This document shows, one piece after another, positions 18,606 to 27,853 of a stretch of 60,319 nt of DNA (its first letter is position 1; each line of letters starts with the position of its first letter). Source of the DNA: an uncultured Pelagibacteraceae bacterium (GTDB lineage: Bacteria; Pseudomonadota; Alphaproteobacteria; Pelagibacterales; Pelagibacteraceae); contig CACNXC010000007.1 of NCBI GenBank assembly GCA_902624315.1, positions 1-60,319 of the forward strand. The letters run 5' to 3'. Position numbers and translations under genes: made by a program. Below the pieces are notes generated by a model. That model did not search any database. It was not told the DNA's origin and saw only the letters and a list, made by a program, of their open reading frames with translations.

Positions 18606-20942
18606 ATGAGCAAAATTTTAAAGAATTTATTTATTGGTTTTATTAGTTTTTCATTAATTTCATCAATAATTGTTTTAGCAATTTTATGGAATTTTTCTAA
18701 CAATATACCTGATTATAAATTTTTAAAAAATTACAAACCTCCTGTCTCAAGCAAGGTTTATTCTGGGAATGGTGATTTAGTTGCAGATTTTTCAAAAGAG
18801 AAGAGAATATTTGTTCCTTACGGTTCAATTCCTAAAAATGTTATTAATGCTTTCTTATCTGCCGAAGATAAAAATTTTTTTTCTCATCCAGGAGTTGATG
18901 CTAAAGGGGTTTTAAGAGCAATTGTAAATAATATTAAAAATGTTCTTACATCTAAAAGACTAGAAGGTGCTTCAACAATTACTCAACAAGTAGCAAAAAA
19001 CTTTCTTTTAACTAATGAAGTTAGTTTAAACAGAAAAATTAAAGAGGCCATTTTAGCATTTAGAATTGAAAGAGCATTATCGAAAGAAAGAATACTTGAG
19101 TTATATCTTAATCAAATTTATCTTGGCAGTGGGGCTTATGGAGTAGCCGCGGCAAGTCTTGAATATTTTGACAAATCAATAAAAGAACTGAATTATGAAG
19201 AAGCTGCTTTATTAGCCGCATTACCTAAGGCGCCAAGCAAATATAATCCATATAGAAATATTGAATTAGCAAAATTTAGAAGAGATTTAGTTTTAAAAAA
19301 TTTATTAGACAATAATTTTATAACAGAAAAAAATTATCAAAATTTTAGGAAAAAAAATATTCAATTAAAAAAAACTAAAAGGGTTTATTTAGAAGATGCT
19401 CAATATTATATTGAAGATGTAAGAAAAAATATCATCGAAATTCTATCATATGAAAAAGTTTATAATCAAGGCTTTAATATAAACACACCGATAAATCTAG
19501 CATTACAAAAAATAGCAACAAACTCTTTAAGAAATGGATTAATCGAATATGATCAACGTAAAGGTTGGCGTGGTCCATTATTAAATAAATCATATTCTAA
19601 AAATTGGTCTATTGGTTTAGATAAATACGATCTAGAGAATTCAATTGATTGGAAAATTGCAATAATAAAAAAGATTTCTAAATTTTCTTTAGAAATAGAA
19701 ACAAAAGATAAAATCAAAGGAATTATAGATTACAATAATATTTCTTGGACTAAAAAAGAATTAGATGACCTTTTTAGAGTGGGAGACATAATCTATGTTA
19801 AGAATATAAGAGATAACAAGTTTAGCCTTAAACAATTACCAAAAATAAATGGTGGTATAGTTGTGATGGATCCTTTCACAGGTAGAGTAGTTGCTCTTAG
19901 TGGTGGATTTAGTTTTAAAAATAGTGAGTTTAATAGAGCTTCACAAGCTTTACGCCAACCTGGCTCAGCATTCAAACCATTCGTTTATGCCTTAGCTCTT
20001 GAAAATAATTATACACCGTCATCATTAGTATTAGATGCGCCGTTAGTCTTAGACCAAGGATCTGATTTAAAAATGTGGAAGCCGGAAAATTATGGAAAAA
20101 AATTTTACGGACCATCAACTTTGAGAGTAGGTTTAGAAAAGTCACGAAATTTAATGACAGTAAGAATCGCACAAAACCTAGGTGTAGATAAAGTTGCTAG
20201 GTTTTCAAAAAATCTCGGTATTTATGAAAATCCTGATGAGCTTTTATCTATTTCCCTGGGTTCTGCTGAAACAACTTTGTTAAAACTTACTTCTGCATAT
20301 TCAGCTTTTGTAAATGGAGGAAAATTAGTTTCACCAATTTTAATTGATCGAGTTCAGGATAGCGAGGGCAACACAATTCTAAATAATGAAAATAGATCGT
20401 GTTTAAATTGTGATAAACTCTCATATACTGGTAAAGACTTTCCTGATGTAGGAGATAATTTTAAACAAATATTTTCTCCACAAACAGCCTACCAAATTAC
20501 ATCTTTATTGGAAGGTGTAGTAAAAAGAGGTACAGGAAAAAAATTAAGAGATCTAAATTTGAATCTCGCAGGCAAAACAGGAACAACTAATAAGAACACT
20601 GATGCATGGTTTATTGGTTTCACCTCAAATTATGTTATTGGGGTTTATGTGGGTATGGATAATCCTCAACCCTTAGGAAAATTTGAAACTGGTTCAAAAA
20701 CAGCATTACCAATTTTTAAGGAATTTATCGAATCAGCTATTAGAAAATCCGACGCTCGACCATTTAAAGTTGCTGATGGAATTACAATGATGGTAGTTGA
20801 CCCGACGACAGGTCAAAAAGCAAAATTTTCTTCTAAAGATACAATTTTAGAAGCATATAAAAGCAAGAATGTTATTAATGGCAAAGTGCTATATTCAAAT
20901 AATAATAGATTAGATACGAATAATATATTAAAGTTTTACTAA
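18606..20942 (+). CDS. mrcA: Penicillin-binding protein 1A (bifunctional transglycosylase/transpeptidase)
   Basis: Polymerises and cross-links peptidoglycan at the inner membrane. The 778-residue protein has one N-terminal membrane anchor (about 8-30), the GT51 transglycosylase domain with E87 in SAEDKNFFSHPGVD and GASTITQQVAKNFL, an OB-like insert, and a transpeptidase domain. The transpeptidase motifs are RQPGSAFKPF (SxxK serine), SRN in LEKSRNLMTV, and KTGTTNKNTDAWF. The stop overlaps the start of prfB by one base (TAATG), so the genes are translationally coupled. Confidence 0.95.
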   Translation: MSKILKNLFIGFISFSLISSIIVLAILWNFSNNIPDYKFLKNYKPPVSSKVYSGNGDLVADFSKEKRIFVPYGSIPKNVINAFLSAEDKNFFSHPGVDAKGVLRAIVNNIKNVLTSKRLEGASTITQQVAKNFLLTNEVSLNRKIKEAILAFRIERALSKERILELYLNQIYLGSGAYGVAAASLEYFDKSIKELNYEEAALLAALPKAPSKYNPYRNIELAKFRRDLVLKNLLDNNFITEKNYQNFRKKNIQLKKTKRVYLEDAQYYIEDVRKNIIEILSYEKVYNQGFNINTPINLALQKIATNSLRNGLIEYDQRKGWRGPLLNKSYSKNWSIGLDKYDLENSIDWKIAIIKKISKFSLEIETKDKIKGIIDYNNISWTKKELDDLFRVGDIIYVKNIRDNKFSLKQLPKINGGIVVMDPFTGRVVALSGGFSFKNSEFNRASQALRQPGSAFKPFVYALALENNYTPSSLVLDAPLVLDQGSDLKMWKPENYGKKFYGPSTLRVGLEKSRNLMTVRIAQNLGVDKVARFSKNLGIYENPDELLSISLGSAETTLLKLTSAYSAFVNGGKLVSPILIDRVQDSEGNTILNNENRSCLNCDKLSYTGKDFPDVGDNFKQIFSPQTAYQITSLLEGVVKRGTGKKLRDLNLNLAGKTGTTNKNTDAWFIGFTSNYVIGVYVGMDNPQPLGKFETGSKTALPIFKEFIESAIRKSDARPFKVADGITMMVVDPTTGQKAKFSSKDTILEAYKSKNVINGKVLYSNNNRLDTNNILKFY

Positions 20943-22034
20943 TGGATCATAAATATACAGATTATAAAAAAGAGATAGAAAAAATAAATCAAAGAGTTAA
21001 GGAGTATCTTTGATAAAAATAAGATAGATTTAAAATTACAAAGTCACAATAAAATAATTCTTGATCCAAATTTTTGGCAGGATAAGTCAAACTCAAAAAA
21101 AATACTTAAAGAAAAAAAATTGTATGAGGATTTGGTTGGTTCTTACAAAAGTTCATTAAATCAACTAAAAGATTTAGGAGATTTGTATGAATTAGCGTTA
21201 GAGGAAAATAATACTAGCATACAAAATGAGGTTTTAGAAAGTATCAAGAATTTAAGAAAATTAGCGAAAAAAAATGAAATTAATTGTTTTTTATCGAACG
21301 AGTCTGATTCTTTTGATTGTTACATAGAAATTCATGCTGGCGCCGGAGGTACTGAGAGCCAAGATTGGGCAGATATGTTGAGAAGAATGTATCTAAAATG
21401 GTCTGATAATAAAAATTATAAATCAACATTAATAAGTGAACACAAGGGTGATGAGGCAGGTATAAAATCCTCAACAATTAAAATTGAAGGTGATTATGTA
21501 TTTGGTTGGTTAAAAAAAGAATCTGGAATTCACAGGTTAGTAAGAATTTCGCCATTTGATTCAGGTGCGAGACGTCATACTAGTTTTGCTAGTATTTGGG
21601 TTTATCCAGTTGTGGATGACAATATTAATATTGAAATTCAAGATAAAGATTTAAGAATTGACACTTATCGATCTAGTGGTGCTGGTGGCCAACATGTTAA
21701 TACAACTGATAGTGCAGTTAGAATTACACATTTACCATCTAAAATTGTAGTCCAATGTCAAAATGAAAGATCTCAACATAAAAATAAAGAGACATGCATG
21801 AACATGCTTAGAGCAAGACTCTATGATTTTGAGATAAAAAAAAAAGAAAAAGAAAATGAAAATACCGAGTCATCAAAATCTGAAATAGGTTGGGGACATC
21901 AAATAAGATCTTATGTTTTACAACCATATAGATTAGTAAAAGATAATAGATCTAACTTTGAAAGCTCTAATCCAGATAAGATTTTAGATGGGGAAATTGA
22001 TGAATTTTTAGAACAATCGCTGTATCAAACATAA
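20942..22034 (+). CDS. prfB: Peptide chain release factor 2, with programmed +1 frameshift
   Basis: RF2 terminates translation at UGA and UAA. The gene is read in two frames: 23 codons from the ATG at 20942 to an in-frame TGA at 21011-21013, then +1 into the main frame beginning with GAT at 21012. The joined product is 363 residues, the normal RF2 size; the join reads VKEYL-DKNKIDLK. The peptidyl-release motif GAGGQHVNTTDSAVRI and the stop-recognition SPF (VRISPFDSGARRH) are present. Read without the shift, the gene would look truncated at its start. It overlaps both neighbours by one base. Confidence 0.95.
20999..21014 (+). promoter_or_regulatory. prfB programmed frameshift site
   Basis: The sequence AAGGAGTATCTTTGAT combines an internal Shine-Dalgarno (AAGGAG) three bases before the slippery CTT-TGA. 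This is the arrangement known from E. coli and most bacterial prfB genes. When RF2 is scarce the ribosome pauses at TGA, tRNA-Leu slips from CTT to TTT, and reading resumes at GAT. It acts as an autoregulatory switch. Every element was read directly in the sequence. Confidence 0.93.
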
Positions 22035-24220
22035 TGAAAATATTTTTTAAACTTTTTATTACTATATTATTTTTAATATTTATTATTCTAACGTACCTAA
22101 GTATTTTTGGAATTGAGACTGATAAATTTAATAGTCAAATAACAGAAAAAATTCGAAAATTTGATAAGAATTTAGAAGTTGAATTAAAAGAAATAAAATT
22201 AATTTTAGATCCATTTCAATTTAAACTTCAAGCCAAAACAATTGGCACAAATTTAATAAATCAAAGTAAAAAAATAGAAATTGAAAATATAAAAACACAA
22301 CTTTCGTTAAAGTCCTTAATAGAAGATAAGTTTTCAATTGAAAATTTAGAGATTTCATCAAAATCTCTTGAGTTAAAAAACTTAATATCTTTTTTAAGAT
22401 CATTTAAAAATACTCCTGAACTATTCATAATGGAAAAAGCCATTAAAAAAGGATATTTGATTGCCGATATAAAGTTAGAATTTGATTCAAATGGAAATAT
22501 TAAAAGCAATTATGAGATCAATGGTCTTGTAAAAGATGTTGAATTAAATTTATTAAAAAAATACAATCTTAACAAATTAGACTTTATATTTGACTATAAT
22601 AGAAATAATTTTTTAGTTAAAGATCTAAATTTTAAATTTGATAAAATAGGATTTTCGTCAGAAAAAGTATCAATAAAAAAAAGGAATGATGATTTTATTG
22701 TAGATGGTACATTTGCGCATAAAAAGTCTGATTTAGATAAAAGAAATATAGATTTATTAGTAAAACCATTTTTACCAAATTTTGAAATAGAAAAAATATC
22801 ATTAACTTCTAATAATAATTTTTCTTTTGAAATACAAAAAGGATTTAAATTTGAAAATTTCAAAATTAACTCAGAAATACTAGTTCATGAATTAATAACA
22901 CCAAATAATTTGAAATTAAAAAGATTTTTTCCTAAACAAAAAAAAACAATTTCTTTCTTAGATCAAAAAATTAAATTACAATATGAAAAGAATAATTTTA
23001 CTATTGAGGGAGATGGAAATTTAAATTATCAAAATGAAAATGATGATATAGAGTATTTTTTTTCAAATAAGAATAAAACTGAAAATTTTGAAATAACTCT
23101 AAAAATAAAAGATAATCCTTTTAAAGTTGATTATTTGAATTACAAAAAAAAGGATAAAAATGAGGTTATTCTAAATTTTAAAGGATCTAAAAATAGAAAT
23201 AATGAACTTGTAATTAAAACTTTTAATCTTAATGAAGATGAAAACTATATTAAGATAAAAGATCTAGTCCTTAATGAAAAATTTCAAATTTTTAGATTAG
23301 ATGAATTAAATTTAGAATATATTGATGATGATAAACAAAAAAACTCAATAAGATTAAAAAGGAATAAAAAAAAATATTTTTTAACTGGGTCTAGTTTTAA
23401 TGCTGATAATTTAATTGAGTATTTGTTATCAGATGACGATAAAGATACTAAAATTATAGATATTAATAGTAATTTGAAAATTGACGTAAAAAAAATTTTT
23501 TTAGATAGCGAGTATTATTTATCAAATTTCAAAGGAGATATTCTAATCAAAAATAAAGAAATACATAAAGCTGACTTAATTGGAAGCTTTTCAAAAAATA
23601 AAAAACTCAAACTCACAATAAATAGAGATAATAATAATAAAATTACTACCTTGTTTGTTGATGAGGCAAAACCTATCGTAAAAAGATATAAATTTATAAA
23701 AGGTTTTGATGAAGGATCACTCGATTTCTTCAGTTCAAAAAAATCAAAAAAATCTGTTTCGCAAATAAAAATTTATGATTTTAAATTAAAAGAGCTACCA
23801 ATATTGACAAAGATTCTCACGTTAGCATCCTTACAAGGTATTGCGGATATTTTATCTGGAGAAGGTATACGTTTTACGGAATTTGAAATGAATTTTAAAA
23901 ATGAGGGTGATTTAATGACCATAGAAGAAATTTATGCGATTGGTCCTGCAATATCTATTTTAATGGAGGGTTATGTTGAAAAAAACAAATTAATTAGTTT
24001 AAAGGGCACATTGGTACCAGCCACAACAATTAATAATTTTATTGGTTCATTACCTATGTTAGGTGAAATATTAGTTGGAAAAAAAACTGGTGAAGGAGTA
24101 TTTGGAGTAAGTTTTAAGATCAAAGGCCCTCCAAAAAATTTAAAAACTTCAGTCAATCCTGTCAAAACTTTAACACCCAGATTTATTACAAGAACATTAG
24201 AAAAAATTAAAAAGAATTAA
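22034..24220 (+). CDS. AsmA/YhdP-like envelope protein
   Basis: A 728-residue protein with one N-terminal membrane anchor (about 5-27) and a long beta-rich, presumably periplasmic body. The C-terminal ~150 residues (LTLASLQGIADILSGEGIRF, IEEIYAIGPAISILMEGYVE, NNFIGSLPMLGEILVGKKTG) match the AsmA-like C-terminal region of YhdP/DUF3971 proteins. Such proteins are thought to bridge the two membranes and move phospholipids. The large middle part is low-complexity and only weakly conserved. It follows prfB with a TAATG overlap, so it belongs to the PBP1A-prfB operon. Its role here is inferred from the family. Confidence 0.78.
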   Translation: MKIFFKLFITILFLIFIILTYLSIFGIETDKFNSQITEKIRKFDKNLEVELKEIKLILDPFQFKLQAKTIGTNLINQSKKIEIENIKTQLSLKSLIEDKFSIENLEISSKSLELKNLISFLRSFKNTPELFIMEKAIKKGYLIADIKLEFDSNGNIKSNYEINGLVKDVELNLLKKYNLNKLDFIFDYNRNNFLVKDLNFKFDKIGFSSEKVSIKKRNDDFIVDGTFAHKKSDLDKRNIDLLVKPFLPNFEIEKISLTSNNNFSFEIQKGFKFENFKINSEILVHELITPNNLKLKRFFPKQKKTISFLDQKIKLQYEKNNFTIEGDGNLNYQNENDDIEYFFSNKNKTENFEITLKIKDNPFKVDYLNYKKKDKNEVILNFKGSKNRNNELVIKTFNLNEDENYIKIKDLVLNEKFQIFRLDELNLEYIDDDKQKNSIRLKRNKKKYFLTGSSFNADNLIEYLLSDDDKDTKIIDINSNLKIDVKKIFLDSEYYLSNFKGDILIKNKEIHKADLIGSFSKNKKLKLTINRDNNNKITTLFVDEAKPIVKRYKFIKGFDEGSLDFFSSKKSKKSVSQIKIYDFKLKELPILTKILTLASLQGIADILSGEGIRFTEFEMNFKNEGDLMTIEEIYAIGPAISILMEGYVEKNKLISLKGTLVPATTINNFIGSLPMLGEILVGKKTGEGVFGVSFKIKGPPKNLKTSVNPVKTLTPRFITRTLEKIKKN

Positions 24221-25446
24221 CTTAACTCAATTTTTAAATGTCTTTTTTTTCCCACGGAAAGTTTTAAATAATTTTGTCTGAATAATTTATAAGAAATAAT
24301 CAGATTTTCTTGAGATATTATTTCATCATTCAGTTTTATTGCATTTCCTTTAATAAGACGTCTGATTTCACTTTTTGAATTTTCTAATTTAGATAAGATC
24401 ACGAGATCTATAATACTTATTTTATTTTCAATATCAGTTTTCTTAATTTTAATTGAAGGTAAATTTGAACCAAGCGAAGTTCCTGAGAAAGCTTCTTTTG
24501 CCGCTTGCTCTGAACTTTTAGCAGCTTTTAAGCCATGAAGCATAGTAGTCGTCTCGTTCGCTAGCTTAATTTTTAGTTTATTAATGTCTTCATCTTTCAT
24601 TTTATCAATTTCTTCAATATCTAAATCTGTGAACATCTTTAAAAATTTTATTACATCTCTGTCATCGATATTTCTCCAAAATTGCCAATAATGATATGGT
24701 GATAGTAATTTTTTATCTAACCAAATAGCACCTGTTTCAGTTTTGCCCATTTTTGCTCCTGAGGATAATGTAATAAGAGGGGTAGTTAAACCATAAGCTT
24801 GTTTACTATAATATCTTTTTATAAGCTCTGTTCCATTGACAATGTTTCCCCATTGATCAGAACCTCCTATTTGTAAGGAACAATTCTCTTTTTTATTAAG
24901 CTCTAAAAAATCATAAGCTTGCAAAATCATATAATTAAATTCCATATAACTTAAAGATTGTTCTCTATCTAATCTAGTTTTAACACTTTCGAAAGTAAGC
25001 ATTTTATTAATTGTAAAATGTTTTCCTATTTCTCTTAAAAACGAAATATAATTTAAATTTTTAAGCCAGGAATAATTATTAACAAAAATAGGTTTTGTTT
25101 TTGGATCGTTATTATCTAAAAATTTTTTTAATATTTTTTCAATATTTTTTGAATTTTTATCTATTTCTTTTTCAGTTAAAATTTTCCTTGTTTTGTCTTT
25201 ACCTGAGGGATCTCCAATTCTGGTAGTCCCTCCACCTAATAAGACAATCGGTCTGTGCCCATATTTTTGAAGAAGTCTGAGACACATGATTTGAAGTAAG
25301 CTTCCAACATGAAGACTTTCAGCAGTACAATCAAACCCTATGTACCCTTTAATTTTTTCTTTATTTATAAATTTGGATAATTCATTTTCATTCGTGCATT
25401 GATAGAAGTAGCCTCTATCTTTAAATTCTTTTAAAAATTTATCCAT
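24217..25446 (-). CDS. tyrS: Tyrosyl-tRNA synthetase
   Basis: Class I synthetase, TyrRS clade without a long C-terminal addition. I start at the ATG at 25446 (DKFLKEFKDRGYFYQCT), matching family starts; an in-frame ATG six codons upstream exists. The product is 409 residues. The HIGH-like motif is HVGS in FDCTAESLHVGSLLQ, the KMSKS-like motif is KMGKT in SGAKMGKTETGAIW, and GGSDQWGNIVNG is the tyrosine-binding block. A C-terminal S4-like RNA-binding segment (SKSEIRRLIKGNAIKLN) is visible. It is convergent with the AsmA-like gene, overlapping by four bases. Confidence 0.96.
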   Translation of the reverse strand: MDKFLKEFKDRGYFYQCTNENELSKFINKEKIKGYIGFDCTAESLHVGSLLQIMCLRLLQKYGHRPIVLLGGGTTRIGDPSGKDKTRKILTEKEIDKNSKNIEKILKKFLDNNDPKTKPIFVNNYSWLKNLNYISFLREIGKHFTINKMLTFESVKTRLDREQSLSYMEFNYMILQAYDFLELNKKENCSLQIGGSDQWGNIVNGTELIKRYYSKQAYGLTTPLITLSSGAKMGKTETGAIWLDKKLLSPYHYWQFWRNIDDRDVIKFLKMFTDLDIEEIDKMKDEDINKLKIKLANETTTMLHGLKAAKSSEQAAKEAFSGTSLGSNLPSIKIKKTDIENKISIIDLVILSKLENSKSEIRRLIKGNAIKLNDEIISQENLIISYKLFRQNYLKLSVGKKRHLKIELS

Positions 25447-25493
25447 AAGTCTATAGTTCCACAATATACATTATTTAATAAAAAAAAATAAGA

Positions 25494-26639
25494 ATGGACA
25501 AGATTTATACAGCAATGGGTTTAATGAGTGGTACTTCATTGGATGGAGTAGATGTATCCATAATTAAGTCAGATGGTAATCAAGAATTTTCAATATTAAT
25601 AGACAAATACTTTCAATATGATGAAGAATTAACTCAAAAAATACTTAAAATTAGGGATAAAATCTTAAGTCCAGATGATTTAATCAAATATCAAGTTGGA
25701 ATCAAAGATTTAGAGAGAGAAATAACTTTATTTCATTTTAAGGCTGTTAATAAATGCCTTGAACTATCAAAATCTGATGTTGATTTAATTGGTTTCCATG
25801 GTCAAACAATATTTCATGCTCCAGAAAAAAAAATTACAAAACAATTGGGTGACGGATTGTTATTATCTCAATTAACGAAAAAGAAAGTTATTTATAATTT
25901 TAGACAAAATGATTTAGAAAATGGGGGGCAGGGTGCTCCTCTAGCGCCAATCTATCATAATGCTCTAGCTAATGAATTAAATAAAAAATTCAATTTAGGT
26001 TTTCCAATAAATATTCTTAATATTGGGGGTATTTCTAATGTTACCTCTACAATAAAATATAATAATTTAGGTTTAGAAGAAAAAATTTATGCCTGTGATA
26101 TTGGACCTGGCAACTGTTTGATAGACGAATGGATGAGAAAAAATTCAAAAAAAGGGTATGACAAAGAAGGTTTAGTAGCAAGATCTGGAAAAATAGACAA
26201 ATTAATTTTAAATCAGGCTTTGGACAATTTTACTGAACAATCTAATTTTAAAAAATCTTTAGATATTAAAAATTTTGATATTTTTTTTGCAAAAGGACTC
26301 TCATTAGAGGACGGTGCTGCAACCATTACTGATTTCACTGCTAAATTAATTTCTAATGGAATAAATTTTATTCACAATAAGAATAATTCTCAAAAAAGCA
26401 AATGGTTAGTATGCGGGGGAGGGAGAAAAAACAAATATCTACTAGAGAGTATCAAAAGTAATTTTGATGATATAAATCTTGATTCAATTGATCAATATGA
26501 ATTAGACGGCGACTTTATTGAGTCTCAAGCTTTTGCTTTTTTAGCAATAAGATCATTAAAAGGTATGCCTATTTCATTTCCAAATACAACTAGATGTACA
26601 AAATCGGTAACTGGTGGAGTTTTAGTTGAAAATTTTTAA
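25494..26639 (+). CDS. anmK: Anhydro-N-acetylmuramic acid kinase
   Basis: Opens and phosphorylates 1,6-anhydroMurNAc released during cell-wall turnover, giving MurNAc-6-phosphate for recycling. The 381-residue protein has the ASKHA-fold signatures of AnmK: GLMSGTSLDGVDVS near the N-terminus, LIGFHGQTIFHAPE, NIGGISNVT, CDIGPGNCLIDEWM, and VCGGGRKNKYL. The downstream etherase MurQ is not nearby. It diverges from tyrS across a 47-base spacer and is convergent with the hydrolase gene, overlapping by four bases. Confidence 0.94.
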   Translation: MDKIYTAMGLMSGTSLDGVDVSIIKSDGNQEFSILIDKYFQYDEELTQKILKIRDKILSPDDLIKYQVGIKDLEREITLFHFKAVNKCLELSKSDVDLIGFHGQTIFHAPEKKITKQLGDGLLLSQLTKKKVIYNFRQNDLENGGQGAPLAPIYHNALANELNKKFNLGFPINILNIGGISNVTSTIKYNNLGLEEKIYACDIGPGNCLIDEWMRKNSKKGYDKEGLVARSGKIDKLILNQALDNFTEQSNFKKSLDIKNFDIFFAKGLSLEDGAATITDFTAKLISNGINFIHNKNNSQKSKWLVCGGGRKNKYLLESIKSNFDDINLDSIDQYELDGDFIESQAFAFLAIRSLKGMPISFPNTTRCTKSVTGGVLVENF

Positions 26640-27292
26640 TACAAAGCTGTTTCTTTTTTAATGTATTTATCAAGAAACTTTGAAAGTGTATTCTCATTTT
26701 TTGAAAAAAAATGGTTTGCTTCTGAGATTGATTGAAATTCAACTTTAATACCTTTTTGCGCACTCAATCTTTTATTTAGTTCATTGATATGTTCAACAGG
26801 TACCAATTCATCTTTTTTTCCATAAATCATTATCCCAGAAGTTGGACAAGGAGACAAAAATGAAAAATCATAAACATTTGGTTGGGGAGAGATTGCGACA
26901 AATCTATTTATTTCTGGTCTCCTCATTAAAAGTTGCATGGCAATCAATGACCCAAAAGAAAAACCTGAAACCCAACACTGAGAATTATCAAAATTTTCTC
27001 TCTCTAACCAATCAAGAGCCGCTGCAGCATCTGCTAATTCACCTTGGCCATTATCAAATTCTCCATCACTCTTTCCTACACCTCTAAAATTTACTCTACA
27101 AACTGAAAAATCATTTTCCATAAAAGTATGAAAAGTTTCTACAACAACTTTATTATTCATTGTCCCTCCATACTGAGGGTGTGGTTGCAAAACTAAAGCT
27201 ATTGGTGAAGTATTTTTTTTACTTTTATAATATTTGGCTTCAAGTCTGCCTGCAGGTCCTGGAATAAATATTTCTAATATTTTATTTTCCAT
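26636..27292 (-). CDS. Alpha/beta hydrolase, small CocE/dienelactone-like type
   Basis: A 218-residue cytosolic alpha/beta hydrolase. The nucleophile elbow is G-F-S-F-G in WVSGFSFGSLIAMQLL, the acid is in MIYGKKDELVP and the histidine in SEANHFF, so the triad is complete. The N-terminal lines VLQPHPQYGGTMNNKVV and RVNFRGVGKSDGEFDNGQGE are typical of a widespread alphaproteobacterial family of unknown substrate. No signal peptide is visible. It diverges from iscR across a 134-base spacer that holds the iscR promoter. The substrate cannot be deduced from this sequence. Confidence 0.85.
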   Translation of the reverse strand: MENKILEIFIPGPAGRLEAKYYKSKKNTSPIALVLQPHPQYGGTMNNKVVVETFHTFMENDFSVCRVNFRGVGKSDGEFDNGQGELADAAAALDWLERENFDNSQCWVSGFSFGSLIAMQLLMRRPEINRFVAISPQPNVYDFSFLSPCPTSGIMIYGKKDELVPVEHINELNKRLSAQKGIKVEFQSISEANHFFSKNENTLSKFLDKYIKKETALY

Positions 27293-27374
27293 AATTGTTA
27301 TTGATTACTATTCTCAAAAAAAAATTAGGTTTATCATAACTGCGTGACAAAATGTTAGTTTTTTTTTCACTATG

Positions 27375-27406
27375 ATACTTGACTATTTTGGTCAGGTTTA
27401 TATATA
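27375..27406 (+). promoter_or_regulatory. iscR-suf promoter with IscR-type operator
   Basis: A -35 box TTGACT (27379-27384) and -10 box TATATA (27401-27406), 16 bases apart, lie 20 bases before the iscR ATG. The -35 box sits inside ATACTTGACTATTTTGGTCA (27375-27394), which continues AGGTT-like. As I recall the E. coli type 1 IscR consensus, nearly all positions agree, including the inverted GACT/GGTC halves. This suggests autorepression by [2Fe-2S]-IscR, so the suf operon is induced when clusters are short. Confidence 0.7.
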
Positions 27407-27426
27407 CCCTCGTAAAATAAGGATTT

Positions 27427-27852
27427 ATGAGACTTACTTCTAAAGGCAGATATGCGGTAATGGCTTTAGTGGATCTGGCAAGATTTGATGGAATTAATCC
27501 AGTTTCTCTAAGAGATATATCTTTAAGACAAGGCATTTCTTTAGATTATTTAGAGCAAATTTTTTCAAAATTGAGAAAGAAAGAAATTGTTCAAAGTGTC
27601 AGAGGAACTCAAGGCGGATATATTTTAAATAGAAAAGCCAAAGAAATAAAATTAACAAATATTTTTGATGCTGTTGATGAGAAAGTAAAAACTGTTCAAT
27701 GTAAAAAAGAGTCAAAAAAAGGATGTAACGGGAAATCTACAAAATGTTTAACTCACAACCTTTGGGACGAACTTGAAACTCATATAAACAACTTTTTTGA
27801 TAAAAAAAGTTTAGATGATTTAGTGAAAGAAAATTTAGAGAGAAGATTTTAA
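27427..27852 (+). CDS. iscR: Rrf2-family iron-sulphur regulator IscR
   Basis: A 141-residue winged-helix repressor. The N-terminal DNA-binding domain [20 protein letters not shown] and the recognition region [20 protein letters not shown] are classic Rrf2/IscR. The cluster region holds three cysteines, [19 protein letters not shown], spaced 7 and 6 residues apart rather than the 5 and 5 of E. coli IscR, plus the conserved LTH-x-LW. It heads the suf operon, with sufB starting two bases after its stop, and the upstream operator suggests it controls its own operon. Confidence 0.92.
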   Translation: MRLTSKGRYAVMALVDLARFDGINPVSLRDISLRQGISLDYLEQIFSKLRKKEIVQSVRGTQGGYILNRKAKEIKLTNIFDAVDEKVKTVQCKKESKKGCNGKSTKCLTHNLWDELETHINNFFDKKSLDDLVKENLERRF

Positions 27853-27853
27853 A

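Noticed and set aside
21120..22034. A shorter prfB starting at a TTG at 21120
   Set aside because: The frameshift reading from 20942 gives a full-length RF2 with a textbook slippery site, so the TTG start is an artefact of reading one frame.
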